Of a stretch of 47,964 nucleotides of DNA, positions 29,704 through 38,202 are shown in pieces; position 1 is the stretch's first letter; every line of letters starts with the position of its first letter. A model generated the notes under the pieces. The model was not told where the DNA came from. It made no database searches and worked only from the letters and a program-made list of their open reading frames with translations. Source of the stretch: Thiocystis violacea (lineage in GTDB: Bacteria > Pseudomonadota > Gammaproteobacteria > Chromatiales > Chromatiaceae); contig NZ_NRRG01000042.1 of NCBI RefSeq assembly GCF_016583575.1, forward strand, positions 1-47,964, given 5' to 3'. The position numbers and the translations under genes were made by a program.

Positions 29704-29755
29704 GACGGGGCTCCTGTCAGTTGATGCGCCCTTGTATCTTGAGTCTCGGAGCGCA

Positions 29756-29860
29756 CTTCGGACGTTGTCAGTTGTCAGTTGTCAGTTGTCAGTTGTCAGT
29801 TGTCAGTTGTCAGTTGTCAGTTGTCAGGGCATCGTAAACAGGTATTTTCAGGCGCACCGA
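29756..29860 (+). repeat. Direct repeat right of vapBC with nine GTTGTCA heptamers
   Basis: Nine perfect tandem copies of GTTGTCA (29764-29826) are embedded in the same flanking words as the block at 28995-29050 (CTTCGGAC before; GGGCATCGTAAACAG and TTTTCAGG, CACCGA after). It is a short tandemly repeated repeat of the kind that varies in copy number by replication slippage. It lies between vapB and queG. Confidence 0.85.
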
Positions 29861-30000
29861 GAAGAGCATAGTGAAAGGCCCAATCCTTTCAATCCGATCC
29901 CGGAGACAACCTGCGGATGGATCCGTGGCGAAAGCCCGGCTGTTTCGTGCCTGGAGGCTTGTGCCACACTTTCGGATAGAACCACCGACCACGACTGAAT

Positions 30001-31098
30001 ATGCCTACCGAGCCCGCCGACATCCAGCCCGAATCAGGCGAAACCCTGGCCACGCTCATCAAGACCTGGGGACGCGAGCTGGGCTTCCAGCAGATCGGCA
30101 TCACGGACACCGATCTCTCGCTCGCCGAGTCGCGCCTGCTTGAGTGGCTCGGCCATGGCTATCATGGCGAAATGGAGTACATGGCCCGCCACGGAACCCG
30201 GCGCTCACGTCCGGCGGATCTGGTGCCGGGAACCCTGAGCGTCATCTCGGCGCGGATGGATTATCGGCCAGAATCCCAGGCGGCCATGCAACGAGCGCTC
30301 GCGGATCCGGCGAACGCCCTGGTCGCGCGCTACGCCCTTGGGCGCGACTACCATAAGGTGCTGCGGGCGCGGCTGCAACGCCTGGCCGACCGAATCATCG
30401 CCAGCATTGGCCCCTTTGGTTATCGGGTGTTCGTCGACTCGGCGCCCGTGATGGAGAAGCCGCTGGCCGAGAAGGCCGGACTGGGCTGGATCGGCAAGCA
30501 CAGCAATCTGATCCATCCGCGTGCCGGATCCTGGTTCTTCCTCGGCGAGATCTATACCGACCTCTCGCTCCCCATCGACCAGCCGCTGGCCAACCACTGC
30601 GGCCGTTGCCAGGCGTGCCTGGACATCTGCCCCACGCGCGCCATCGTCGCCCCCTATCAGGTGGACGGCCGGCGCTGCATCTCCTATCTGACCATCGAGC
30701 TGCATGGCGCCATCCCCGAGGAATTGCGACCGCTCATGGGCAACCACATCCACGGCTGCGACGATTGCCAGCTCGTCTGTCCCTGGAACCGCTTCGCCCA
30801 GCGCACGGAGGAAAGCGACTTCCTGCCGCGCCATGGGCTCGATACCGCCACCCTGCTGGAGCTGTTCGCCTGGGACGAGGAGACGTTTCTGAAACGTACC
30901 GAAGGTTCGGCGATTCGACGCCTTGGCCATGAACGCTGGCTGCGCAATCTGGCGGTCGCCCTGGGAAACGCACCGACCTCGCCCGCCATCGCGACCGCGC
31001 TCCAGTCACGGCTCGACCACCCAAGCCCGATCGTGCGCGAGCACGTCGAATGGGCGCGGCGCCGGCACCAGAACGGGGTTCGATTCGGGGCGGTCTGA
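30001..31098 (+). CDS. queG: Epoxyqueuosine reductase QueG
   Basis: QueG reduces epoxyqueuosine to queuosine in tRNA wobble position 34 using cobalamin and two [4Fe-4S] clusters. The 365-residue protein has the catalytic Asp146 in FVDSAPVMEKPLA, KAGLGWIGKHSNL, and two ferredoxin motifs: CGRCQACLDICP (Cys200, 203, 206, 210) and CDDCQLVCPWN (Cys253, 256, 260). A HEAT-like C-terminal region completes it. Divergence from nnr is the conserved context, here with a toxin-antitoxin cassette between them. Confidence 0.96.
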   Translation: MPTEPADIQPESGETLATLIKTWGRELGFQQIGITDTDLSLAESRLLEWLGHGYHGEMEYMARHGTRRSRPADLVPGTLSVISARMDYRPESQAAMQRALADPANALVARYALGRDYHKVLRARLQRLADRIIASIGPFGYRVFVDSAPVMEKPLAEKAGLGWIGKHSNLIHPRAGSWFFLGEIYTDLSLPIDQPLANHCGRCQACLDICPTRAIVAPYQVDGRRCISYLTIELHGAIPEELRPLMGNHIHGCDDCQLVCPWNRFAQRTEESDFLPRHGLDTATLLELFAWDEETFLKRTEGSAIRRLGHERWLRNLAVALGNAPTSPAIATALQSRLDHPSPIVREHVEWARRRHQNGVRFGAV

Positions 31099-31127
31099 AC
31101 CAGGCGGAGCCGAATCGGAATTTCGAC

Positions 31128-31156
31128 AAAAAAAGACGGAGCCAATGGCCCCGTCT
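31128..31156 (-). terminator. Intrinsic terminator for the 34-codon gene
   Basis: Read on the minus strand, AGACGGGGCC and GGCTCCGTCT pair around a three-base loop with one internal mismatch, followed directly by seven T residues. This is a classic intrinsic terminator, oriented to end the small minus-strand transcript starting near 31350, about 75 bases after its stop codon. On the plus strand (queG side) no T-tract follows. Confidence 0.8.
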
Positions 31157-31231
31157 CTTGGTGCTTCGATTCCGCCCTGATTCTATAAGCCCGACCGTGC
31201 GCGGCGATCAAGCGTGGGCGTGGCTAGCCGA

Positions 31232-31336
31232 TCAGGCGCCGCCGCGCAGGGCGTAGGGCACGAGCGGAAGCAGACAGATGGCCACGACGAACCAGAAGGC
31301 ACGGCGGTCGTTCTTGCGCAGCATTTCCTCGGACAT
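31232..31336 (-). CDS. 34-residue single-pass membrane protein (small ORF)
   Basis: A 34-codon gene. Its product starts with a charged stretch (SEEMLRKNDRR), then has one transmembrane helix (AFWFVVAICLLPLVPYAL) and a short RGGA end; the basic residues before the helix predict a cytoplasmic N-terminus. GAGGTG precedes the ATG by six bases, and an intrinsic terminator follows downstream on the same strand, so the locus has all parts of a stand-alone gene. I recognise no family. Small membrane proteins of this size often tune a larger membrane complex, but nothing nearby names a partner. Confidence 0.7.
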   Translation of the reverse strand: MSEEMLRKNDRRAFWFVVAICLLPLVPYALRGGA

Positions 31337-31551
31337 GGCAGTCACCTCGATTGGATCGTTGGAGAGGAAAAACATGGACAAAAACCGTTCATTCAAAATC
31401 GCCTTCAAGGATCCAGGATCCGCTTGCCGACGCTGAAAGCCGGTTATCTTGCCCGTTCGCCTACGATCACCGAGATGGTCACGGCCAAATCGACTTCAAC
31501 CAATACCCTGTTCAGTCCATGGGCAAATCCTAGTATTTTGCTTGGCGAGCT

Positions 31552-32100
31552 TCAATTCACACGCAGAAAGTTCTCGCGGTAGTGCCGCAATTCCTCGATG
31601 GATTCGCGGATATCCTCCAGCGCCAGGTGGCGGCCGTTCTTCTTGAAACTGCTCGCGACCGTTGGCGCCCAGCGCTGGGCGAGGATCTTGATGGTGCTGA
31701 CATCCAGGTTGCGATAGTGACAATAGCCTTCCAGCTTGGGCATGAAGCGCGCCAGGAAGCGTCGATCCTGGCAAATGCTGTTGCCGCACAGCGGCGAGGC
31801 GCCGGCCGGGACATGGAGCGCGATGAAATCCAGCGTGGCCGTCTCGGCGTCGAGTTCCCCATGGGGGCTGAGCCGGACGCGCTCGATCAACCCGGAACTT
31901 CCATGATGCTCGCGGTTCCATTGGTCCATGCCCGCCAGAATCGCGTCTTCCTGGTGGATCGCCATGACCGGTCCCTCGGCCAGGATCCGCAGATCGCTGT
32001 CGGTGATGATGGTGGCGATCTCCAGGATACGGTCCTGGAAGGGATCCAGGCCCGTCATCTCCAGGTCGATCCAGATCAGATTGTTTTCACTCTTGCTCAT
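31552..32100 (-). CDS. orn: Oligoribonuclease
   Basis: Orn degrades 2- to 5-mer RNAs, including pGpG from cyclic-di-GMP breakdown. The 182-residue protein starts with the DEDDh motif [14 protein letters not shown], followed by [22 protein letters not shown], the [12 protein letters not shown] segment and the final His/Asp region [22 protein letters not shown] at 32100 is chosen because the family begins here; the open frame upstream to 32259 is not conserved-looking. The cytochrome c gene diverges from it. Confidence 0.96.
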   Translation of the reverse strand: MSKSENNLIWIDLEMTGLDPFQDRILEIATIITDSDLRILAEGPVMAIHQEDAILAGMDQWNREHHGSSGLIERVRLSPHGELDAETATLDFIALHVPAGASPLCGNSICQDRRFLARFMPKLEGYCHYRNLDVSTIKILAQRWAPTVASSFKKNGRHLALEDIRESIEELRHYRENFLRVN

Positions 32101-32237
32101 GGGCTGATGTCCGTGATTCGCCCCGGCGAGACGGCCGGGTGCTGGGTCGATGCGCAGTCTAACGCAGGCAAGAGTCGAGCGGACGACGGGTGCTTTCCCT
32201 ACAATGACGTCACGTCCCCCTACCCAGAGCCAAGCCC

Positions 32238-32528
32238 ATGAACCGAAAGTTTCACTCACGCGCCGTCGCGCCCGCCGCCGCCCTGATGCTCGCGGCCCTG
32301 ACCCCGGTCCAGGCGTCCGAGAATGCCGAGACCCTCTACCAGGCGCACTGCATCAAGTGCCACGGCAGCGAGATCTATACGCGCGAGGACCGCAAGGTGA
32401 CCTCGCTGGAGGGACTCGAACGGCAGGTGCAACGCTGCGAACTGTCGCTGGGTCTCCAATGGTTCGATGAGGATATCGCCGATGTCGCGACCTATCTGAA
32501 CCAGCACTACTACCAGTTCGCGCGCTGA
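32238..32528 (+). CDS. Small monohaem cytochrome c
   Basis: A 96-residue periplasmic c-type cytochrome. A signal peptide ([18 protein letters not shown]) is followed by one haem-binding motif CIKCH. There is no obvious axial methionine downstream; the C-terminal half holds an extra cysteine ([13 protein letters not shown]) and ends with [13 protein letters not shown], a pattern seen in small class I cytochromes of sulfur-oxidising gammaproteobacteria. Its redox partner is not evident. rsgA starts five bases after the stop codon, so the two may be co-transcribed. Confidence 0.87.
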   Translation: MNRKFHSRAVAPAAALMLAALTPVQASENAETLYQAHCIKCHGSEIYTREDRKVTSLEGLERQVQRCELSLGLQWFDEDIADVATYLNQHYYQFAR

Positions 32529-32532
32529 CCTC

Positions 32533-33537
32533 GTGACCAAGCGTCGTCTGTCCGCGCGTCAGATCGAGCGCATTCAAGCCATCCAGGAACGCCGCCGCGA
32601 GCGGCTCGCCACCCGCCCGGAACTGGCCCTGTCGGAACTCGACGCCGAGACCGAGCCCGAGGAAGGACGCGTGGTGGTCCGCCACGGCGCCAACCTCGCG
32701 GTGGAGGACGCACTGGGGCGCGTCGTCCACTGTCTGGCGCGCCAGAACATCGGTCACCCGGTCTGCGGCGACCGGGTGGTCTGGCAGCCTATCGCCGATG
32801 ATCAGGGCGTCGTCACCGCCATCCTGCCCCGGACCAGCGTCCTGAGCCGTCCCGATTTCAACGGACACGACAAGCCGCTGGCCGCCAACCTGACCCGCCT
32901 GGCGATCCTGATCGCGCCCGAGCCCGAGCCGAGCGGCTATCTGGTGGATCAATATCTGGTCGCGGCGGAAGGCATCGGCGTCGAGGCCATCCTGGTCGGC
33001 AACAAGATGGACCTGCTCCAGGGGCCGGCGCGGGCGGATTTCCGGCAGCGCTTCCAGCACTATGCCGCGATCGGCTATCGCACCTTCTGGATCAGTGTGC
33101 TTGAGCCGGAATCGATCCGCGAACTGACCGCCGGCCTGGCCGGGCAGACCAGCGTGCTGGTCGGCCAATCCGGCGTCGGCAAGTCATCGCTGGTCAAGGC
33201 GCTGCTGCCCGATCAGGAGATCCAGATCGGCCGGCTCTCCAAGGCGACGGGGCTCGGCCGCCACACCACCTCGGCCGCCACCTGCTACCGTCTGAGCGGC
33301 GACGGCTCGCTGATCGATTCGCCCGGTGTGCGCAGCTTCCGGCTCGGGGCGATCGATCGGGTGGGACTCCAACAGGGTTTTCGCGAGTTCCAGCCCTATC
33401 TGGGACGCTGTCGCTTCGGCGACTGTCGACACGACCAGGAGCCCGAATGCGCCATCCTCGAAGCCGTGAGCGAGGGCCGGATCGCGCCCGAACGGCTCGC
33501 CAGCTTCCGTAATCTGCTGAGTGGAATGAGAGCATAA
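32533..33537 (+). CDS. rsgA: Ribosome small subunit maturation GTPase RsgA
   Basis: RsgA is a circularly permuted GTPase that helps final 30S assembly. The 334-residue protein has an N-terminal OB-fold (about 45-110), then permuted G motifs: G4 NKMD (157-160), G1 GQSGVGKSS (201-209), G2/switch GLGRHTTSA and G3 DSPGVRSF. The C-terminal zinc knuckle is CRFGDCRHDQEPEC. Start codon is GTG. The family order orn-rsgA nearby is common in gammaproteobacteria. Confidence 0.96.
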   Translation: MTKRRLSARQIERIQAIQERRRERLATRPELALSELDAETEPEEGRVVVRHGANLAVEDALGRVVHCLARQNIGHPVCGDRVVWQPIADDQGVVTAILPRTSVLSRPDFNGHDKPLAANLTRLAILIAPEPEPSGYLVDQYLVAAEGIGVEAILVGNKMDLLQGPARADFRQRFQHYAAIGYRTFWISVLEPESIRELTAGLAGQTSVLVGQSGVGKSSLVKALLPDQEIQIGRLSKATGLGRHTTSAATCYRLSGDGSLIDSPGVRSFRLGAIDRVGLQQGFREFQPYLGRCRFGDCRHDQEPECAILEAVSEGRIAPERLASFRNLLSGMRA

Positions 33538-33580
33538 AACTGTTGTCGATTTTTTGCGCAAGCGCGTTTAAAATTTTTCC

Positions 33581-33601
33581 CTATAGACAAGGTGTCTATA
33601 G
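33581..33601. promoter_or_regulatory. Perfect 9-bp palindrome in the rsgA-EVE gap
   Basis: CTATAGACA, AGG, TGTCTATAG form a perfect inverted repeat 44 bases after the rsgA stop, directly preceded by an AT-rich run (TTTAAAATTTTT). It may be an operator for a dimeric regulator or a transcript-end hairpin; no T-tract follows. The remaining 258 bases up to the EVE gene hold an open frame without coding character, and I see no RNA gene I can name. Confidence 0.4.
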
Positions 33602-33859
33602 CGCGACCGTGTTGCGCTCCATGCCCCGCGATGGCGATCGGTATGCAAAGAAGCCTTTGTCCAAGGATGATCGACAAGGCGACTTTTACGGCGAAAGCCG
33701 GGTACTGATCGCCGAACGGGTCGTGTTGCCGGTATTGACCGGCCATTCGGTTGAGTACTGTCCAACCAGGACTCCAGTTGCAGGGCAGGTGACCTATCAA
33801 CGGAGCGCGAATCACCGATGCTCAACTTTGAGCAAGAAAATCGGAACAGAGGGATGAGC

Positions 33860-34327
33860 ATGAGGCGCTATTGGCTCATGAAGTCCGAGCCGGACACCTT
33901 CGGCACCGAGGATCTGGCCTCCCGGCCCAACCAGACCGAACCCTGGGATGGGGTCCGCAACTATCAGGCGCGCAACATGATGCGCGACGCGATGCGACCA
34001 GGCGACCAGGTGTTCTTCTATCACTCCAACTGCGAGACGCCCGCGATCGTCGGCATCGCCGAGATCGCCGGCGAAGCGCGTCCCGACCCCACCGCCTTCG
34101 ACCCCGAGGCCAAGTATTTCGACCCCAAGAGCGACCCCGAGAATCCGCGCTGGTATCTGGTCGACGTCCGCTATGCGCGGCATCTCAAGCGCGCTATCCC
34201 ACTCGCCGAGTTGAAGGCGCTGACCGATGGCGTCCTAGCCGACCTGCCGCTGGTGCGCAACGGCAACCGCCTATCCATCATGCCGGTCAGCGCGGAACAG
34301 TGGGAGTTCATCCTGGGATTGGAATAA
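33860..34327 (+). CDS. EVE-domain protein
   Basis: A 155-residue EVE-domain protein. The signature start RRYWLMKSEPDTFGTEDL, the GVRNYQARNMMRD loop, and GDQVFFYHSNC and PAIVGIAEI strands are typical of the family, which is related to PUA/YTH folds and thought to read modified bases in nucleic acids. The ATG at 33860 is preferred because AGAGGG lies six bases upstream; ATG 33854 is immediately next to it. The 172-bp palindromic element B begins at the base after the stop codon. Confidence 0.9.
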   Translation: MRRYWLMKSEPDTFGTEDLASRPNQTEPWDGVRNYQARNMMRDAMRPGDQVFFYHSNCETPAIVGIAEIAGEARPDPTAFDPEAKYFDPKSDPENPRWYLVDVRYARHLKRAIPLAELKALTDGVLADLPLVRNGNRLSIMPVSAEQWEFILGLE

Positions 34328-34499
34328 GGCGATTTCCGGGAAACCTTGTACCCGCGATCCGCCTCGTCATAGACAGGATTAACAGGATTTCGCCGGATTG
34401 ACAGGATTTATAAGGCTCTGTTTTTAATCCTGTAAATCTTGAAAAATCCTGTCCATTTCCGGAGCTTTAGATTGGGTATGGACTTTCCCGGAAATCACC
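34328..34499 (-). repeat. 172-bp palindromic CAGGATT element, copy B
   Basis: This is the reverse-oriented counterpart of 8329-8500 with the same length and ends (GGCGATTTCCGGGAAA left, TTTCCCGGAAATCACC right). The inner inverted arms carry CAGGATT units around a T-rich loop; here the arm next to the EVE gene has one unit more and the other one fewer than in copy A. It lies between the convergent EVE gene and a minus-strand hypothetical gene, starting at the base after the EVE stop codon. TAA occurs on both sides, a possible but weak target duplication. Confidence 0.8.
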
Positions 34500-34508
34500 T
34501 AAAGCCCA

Positions 34509-34865
34509 TCACATGAGCTTAACGATCCCGACCTCGGGTAAGCCGAGCATTTGGACGCCGAGTTTGAGCGCCTGCTCGGCGAAGCCTTCGAGGTCGCCCC
34601 AACGGTCGTCCGTGTCGATCACGTCGGACATGAACTCGCCCACCACGCGCAGCCGATAGGCGCCGTCCGCCCGTTCGGCGGGCGGCGTCGGCTCGGAGCA
34701 GACATAGAGCACCGGCTCCACCCCACCCGCGGGGACAAAGGCCAGGATGTAACGATAGGTTCGACCATCGCCGCTCTCGATCTCCCCGAGCAGCGAAGCG
34801 GCGTGGTTGCCCACCTGGTAACGGTGTCGCGGAATCGCGGTCTTGATCACTGGACGTTCTTGCAT
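34509..34865 (-). CDS. Conserved-looking hypothetical protein
   Basis: A 118-residue soluble protein with no signal peptide or membrane segment. AGGAGC six bases upstream supports ATG 34865 (MQERPVIKTAIP) over the longer open frame. Notable stretches are HRYQVGNHAASLLGEIESG, TYRYILAFVPAGG and DDRWGDLEGFAEQALKLG. The alternating beta strands and ordinary codon use argue for a real gene. I recognise no family with certainty. It is convergent with the EVE gene across the repeat element. Confidence 0.65.
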   Translation of the reverse strand: MQERPVIKTAIPRHRYQVGNHAASLLGEIESGDGRTYRYILAFVPAGGVEPVLYVCSEPTPPAERADGAYRLRVVGEFMSDVIDTDDRWGDLEGFAEQALKLGVQMLGLPEVGIVKLM

Positions 34866-34995
34866 CGGATCGCTCCTGAACTCGCCTGATTCGCTTCGAT
34901 TACCGAATATCCGGAGACCTCCGAACATCCGTCACGCCTGACCTTGAGAAGGCGGGATGGGATCGATGTCAGGTCTTTCAACCTAAAAAGAGCTT

Positions 34996-35070
34996 CCAGC
35001 CTCCAGCAGCCAGCTATTGGGTGACGCCCGCAAGAAGCGAAAACATCGGCCATACAACGGCTGGAGGCTG
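34996..35070. repeat. Inverted repeat in the gap before the SET gene
   Basis: CAGCCTCCAGC (34997-35007) is the exact complement of GCTGGAGGCTG (35060-35070), with further CAGC/GCTGG words on both sides. The 272-base gap 34866-35137 contains no supported gene. Such CAGC-rich paired words look like another dispersed repeat. Confidence 0.5.
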
Positions 35071-35137
35071 ATCGCTGGCGGCTGACCGCAAATGCCCCCG
35101 TCATCGATCCGCCGGGCAACCATGGCCGTCCACGGCC

Positions 35138-35473
35138 TCAGGCGCCCGCGCTGTATTGGATGGTGATTTCCTCGCCGACGAGGATCGAGCGCCGGGCGTA
35201 GAGTTCGAAGCCATCGAACTCGGCGTTCGGATCCTCGTCGTGATTGAGCCAGCGCAGCGGATTGCGGCCTTCGCGGCCGATCAACTCTCCGCGCTCGGCG
35301 TCATAGACCCAGAGCACATGGGGTCCGTCGGTATCCACCAGCGGCCCCTCGAAGGTGCCGATGTGGTCGCCGGGATCCAAGGCAACCCTGGCGAAACAGC
35401 CTTGCCCATGGATCGGCGATGGCCCGACCCGAACCAGTCGCCGCAACCTGTCCGAGCTTTCCGATAAACCCAT
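35138..35473 (-). CDS. Compact SET-domain protein
   Basis: A 111-residue protein that is essentially a bare SET domain, the fold of protein-lysine methyltransferases. It shows the N-terminal HGQGCFARVALDPGD, the LRWLNHDEDPNAEF motif (equivalent of NHS/C-xxPN that builds the SAM pocket) and the C-terminal GEEITIQY with the catalytic tyrosine. There are no pre-SET or post-SET regions, so the substrate lysine is unknown. It lies 21 bases after tex on the same strand and may be co-transcribed with it. Confidence 0.87.
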   Translation of the reverse strand: MGLSESSDRLRRLVRVGPSPIHGQGCFARVALDPGDHIGTFEGPLVDTDGPHVLWVYDAERGELIGREGRNPLRWLNHDEDPNAEFDGFELYARRSILVGEEITIQYSAGA

Positions 35474-35494
35474 CGCCTCGACCGCTCGACCAGA

Positions 35495-37852
35495 CTAGCC
35501 CTTGCGCGCCTTGGCGAAGGCATCGGCCAGGGCGCCGCCCAGGCCGCCTGCGGGCTCCTCGGGCGCGCGTCGCGGCTCCTTCCCACCGGAACGCCCCGAC
35601 GGCGAGGGCGATGGCTTGGCCGGCGTGCGACGCGCGTCCCGTTCGGCCGGCGGTCGCGCCTGTCTCCCCGCCCCGCTCGCCAGGGGAGCCGACTCGCCCA
35701 GCCGCATGCTGAGCGCGATGCGTTTGCGCTCCAGATCAATCTCCATCACCTTGACCTTGACCAGATCGCCGGATTTGACGACCTCGTGCGGATCCTTGAC
35801 GAAGCGATCCGCCAGCACCGAGATGTGCACCAGTCCGTCCTGATGCACGCCGATGTCGACGAAGGCGCCGAAGTTGGTGACGTTGGTCACCGTGCCCTCC
35901 AGGATCATGCCCAGCTCCAGATCCTTAAGGGTTTCCACGCCATCCCTGAAATGCGCGGTCTTGAATTCGGGGCGCGGATCGCGACCGGGCTTCTCCAACT
36001 CGGCCAGGATGTCCTTGACGGTGGGCAGGCCGAACTGGTCGTCGGTGAAGCTCTTGGGGTCCAGCCGACGCAGGGTCGCGGTGTCGCCGATCAGATCGCG
36101 GATACCCTTCCCGCTACGCTCGACGATGCGCCGGACCAGCGGATAGGCCTCGGGATGCACCGACGAGGCGTCGAGCGGCTCGTCGCTGTCGGGGACGCGC
36201 AGGAAACCGGCGCTTTGCTGAAACGCCTTGTCGCCGAAACGCGGGACGGCCATCAGCTTTTTGCGATTGCGGAAGGCACCGTTGGCCTCCCTGAACTGGA
36301 CGATATTCTCGGCCAGACCGCGATTGAGCCCCGAGACCTGCGCCAGCAGGGGCACGGAGGCGGTGTTGAGATCCACCCCGACCGCGTTCACGCAGTCCTC
36401 GACCACGGCGTTCAGGGCGCGCGCCAGGCGGCTCTGGTTGACGTCGTGCTGATACTGGCCGATCCCGATCGCCTTGGGCTCGATCTTGACCAGCTCGGCG
36501 AGCGGATCCTGCAAGCGGCGCGCGATGGAGACCGCCCCGCGCAGCGAGACATCCAACTCCGGCAGTTCCTTGGAGGCCAGCTCGGAGGCCGAATAGACCG
36601 AAGCGCCCGCCTCGCTCACCACCAGCGACTTGAGCCCCAGTTCGGGGTGACGCTGGATCAGATCGCGCGCCAGGCGATCGGTCTCGCGCGAGGCGGTGCC
36701 GTTGCCGATGCTGACGAGCTTGACCTCATGCGTCTTGGCCAGGATCGCGAGTCGGGCGATGGAGGCGTCCCATTGGTTCTTGGGGACGTGCGGATAGATG
36801 GTGTCGGTCGCCGCGACCCGTCCGGTCGCGTCCACCACCGCGACCTTGACGCCGGTGCGCAGTCCGGGATCCAGCCCCAGGGTCGGCAGGCGACCAGCCG
36901 GGGCCGCCAGCAGCAGGGCCTTGAGGTTGAGCCCGAAGACCCGGATCGCCTCCTCCTCGGCCGACTCCATCAGACGGCCCTTCAGCTCCAGGTCCAGGCG
37001 CGTCATCAGCTTGATCCGCCACGCCTTGCGCACCGTCTCGACCAGCCAGGCGTCGCCGGGACGTCCCTGCTGGCGGACCTCGAAGCGCGCCGCGATCAGT
37101 CCGCGACAGATGGCGTCCGGATCCTCGCCCTCGCCCGCCAGCAGTTCCAGGCTCAGGACGCCCTGATCGCGGCCGCGAAACAGCGCCAGGGCGCGGTGCG
37201 AGGGAACCTTGGCGATCGCCTCGCGATAGTCGAAATAGTCCGAGAACTTGTTGCCCTCCTGCTCCTTGCCGGCGAGCACCTGGGAGACCAGGAGGCCATG
37301 CTCCCAGAGATAGTCGCGCAGCCGGCCGGTCAGCTCGGGATCCTCGGCGAAGCGCTCCATCAGGATCTGGCGCGCGCCTTCCAGGGCGGCGGCCGGATCG
37401 GGAACGGCCTTGGCCGGATCGACATAGCCCGCAGCCAGCGCCTCGGGGGCCTGGGTCGGATCCGCGAGGATGGCGTCGGCCAGCGGCTCCAGACCGGCCT
37501 CGCGGGCGATCTGGGCCTTGGTCCGGCGCTTGGTCTTGAAGGGCAGATAGAGATCTTCCAGTCGCTGCTTGGTTTGTGCCGCCAGGATCTCGGCCTGGAG
37601 CGCGTCGGTCAGCTTGCCCTGTTCCTCGATGCTCTTGAGCACCGCCACCCGACGCTCGCCCAGCTCGCGCAGATAACCGAGCCGCTCCTCCAGATGGCGC
37701 AACTGGATGTCGTCGAGACCGCCGGTGGCCTCCTTGCGGTAGCGGGCGATGAAGGGCACGGTCGCGCCTTCGTCGAGCAGCCGCACCGCCGCCTCCACCT
37801 GGGATGGGCGGGCGGATAGCTCCTGACTGATGGTCTCGATGATGCTGGTCAT
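35495..37852 (-). CDS. tex: Tex family S1 RNA-binding transcription accessory protein
   Basis: Tex is a cytoplasmic nucleic-acid-binding protein related to eukaryotic Spt6. The 785-residue protein has the N-terminal helical/HTH region ([29 protein letters not shown]), a YqgF-like nuclease fold ([21 protein letters not shown]), the helix-hairpin-helix segment ([23 protein letters not shown]), and a C-terminal S1 domain ([26 protein letters not shown]). The final ~60 residues are a low-complexity Ala/Pro/Arg tail. Length is typical. Confidence 0.96.
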   Translation of the reverse strand: MTSIIETISQELSARPSQVEAAVRLLDEGATVPFIARYRKEATGGLDDIQLRHLEERLGYLRELGERRVAVLKSIEEQGKLTDALQAEILAAQTKQRLEDLYLPFKTKRRTKAQIAREAGLEPLADAILADPTQAPEALAAGYVDPAKAVPDPAAALEGARQILMERFAEDPELTGRLRDYLWEHGLLVSQVLAGKEQEGNKFSDYFDYREAIAKVPSHRALALFRGRDQGVLSLELLAGEGEDPDAICRGLIAARFEVRQQGRPGDAWLVETVRKAWRIKLMTRLDLELKGRLMESAEEEAIRVFGLNLKALLLAAPAGRLPTLGLDPGLRTGVKVAVVDATGRVAATDTIYPHVPKNQWDASIARLAILAKTHEVKLVSIGNGTASRETDRLARDLIQRHPELGLKSLVVSEAGASVYSASELASKELPELDVSLRGAVSIARRLQDPLAELVKIEPKAIGIGQYQHDVNQSRLARALNAVVEDCVNAVGVDLNTASVPLLAQVSGLNRGLAENIVQFREANGAFRNRKKLMAVPRFGDKAFQQSAGFLRVPDSDEPLDASSVHPEAYPLVRRIVERSGKGIRDLIGDTATLRRLDPKSFTDDQFGLPTVKDILAELEKPGRDPRPEFKTAHFRDGVETLKDLELGMILEGTVTNVTNFGAFVDIGVHQDGLVHISVLADRFVKDPHEVVKSGDLVKVKVMEIDLERKRIALSMRLGESAPLASGAGRQARPPAERDARRTPAKPSPSPSGRSGGKEPRRAPEEPAGGLGGALADAFAKARKG

Positions 37853-37954
37853 AGGGGTCCGTTGGATCGCGATGCGGGAATGATAAGGGTCGGGAGGCAG
37901 CCGATGTCGGCCGGGCAGCTTGGGACGAGCGGGGGATTCCAGTAGGCTTGCGCC

Positions 37955-38179
37955 TCAATCGAGTCGGCAGGCGTCGCCGTAAACGGCCATGATCTGCTTG
38001 AGTTCGGCGAGGAGCCGGTGACGCTCGGCCGGGGTCAGTCCCCGGGTCTCCGGCAGCTCGGCGCCGGATTCCAGCGCGGCGATATCCCGCCTGACCTGTT
38101 GGCAGCCCTTGCCGCACAGGATCTCGAGACGCGCCTCGACAGGGGATTCATCCAAGGACCGCACAACCGCCTCCGCCAC
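37955..38179 (-). CDS. Small conserved-looking hypothetical protein
   Basis: A 74-residue soluble protein with a CGKGC pair (residues about 22-26), a helical middle (QQVRRDIAALESG) and a C-terminal LLAELKQIMAVYGDACRL. The pattern Cx3C plus a third cysteine near the end might bind a metal. I recall no function. The start is GTG at 38179 without a clear ribosome-binding site. It is divergent from the phosphopantetheinyl transferase gene with almost no gap. Confidence 0.6.
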   Translation of the reverse strand: MAEAVVRSLDESPVEARLEILCGKGCQQVRRDIAALESGAELPETRGLTPAERHRLLAELKQIMAVYGDACRLD

Positions 38180-38202
38180 TGGTGGCCGAAGAGTATAAGA
38201 CG

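Noticed and set aside
29764-29826. Heptamer array as a CRISPR
   Set aside because: Units are seven bases and directly adjacent with no spacers, and no cas genes are present.
31374-31436. 20-residue plus-strand frame with a GGAGAGG upstream
   Set aside because: Very short, with no hydrophobic segment or known relative; it overlaps the probable promoter region of the 34-residue gene.
33600-33850. 6S RNA or another structured RNA upstream of the EVE gene
   Set aside because: I looked for the 6S closing stem and central bubble sequence and did not find them; nothing else matches a known RNA.
33543-33857. 104-codon frame in the rsgA-EVE gap
   Set aside because: It includes the palindrome and AT-rich run, has no ribosome-binding site or domain, and overlaps the EVE start region.
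35786-37819. 677-codon plus-strand open frame opposite tex
   Set aside because: Antisense shadow of tex; the tex frame has clear YqgF, HhH and S1 domains.
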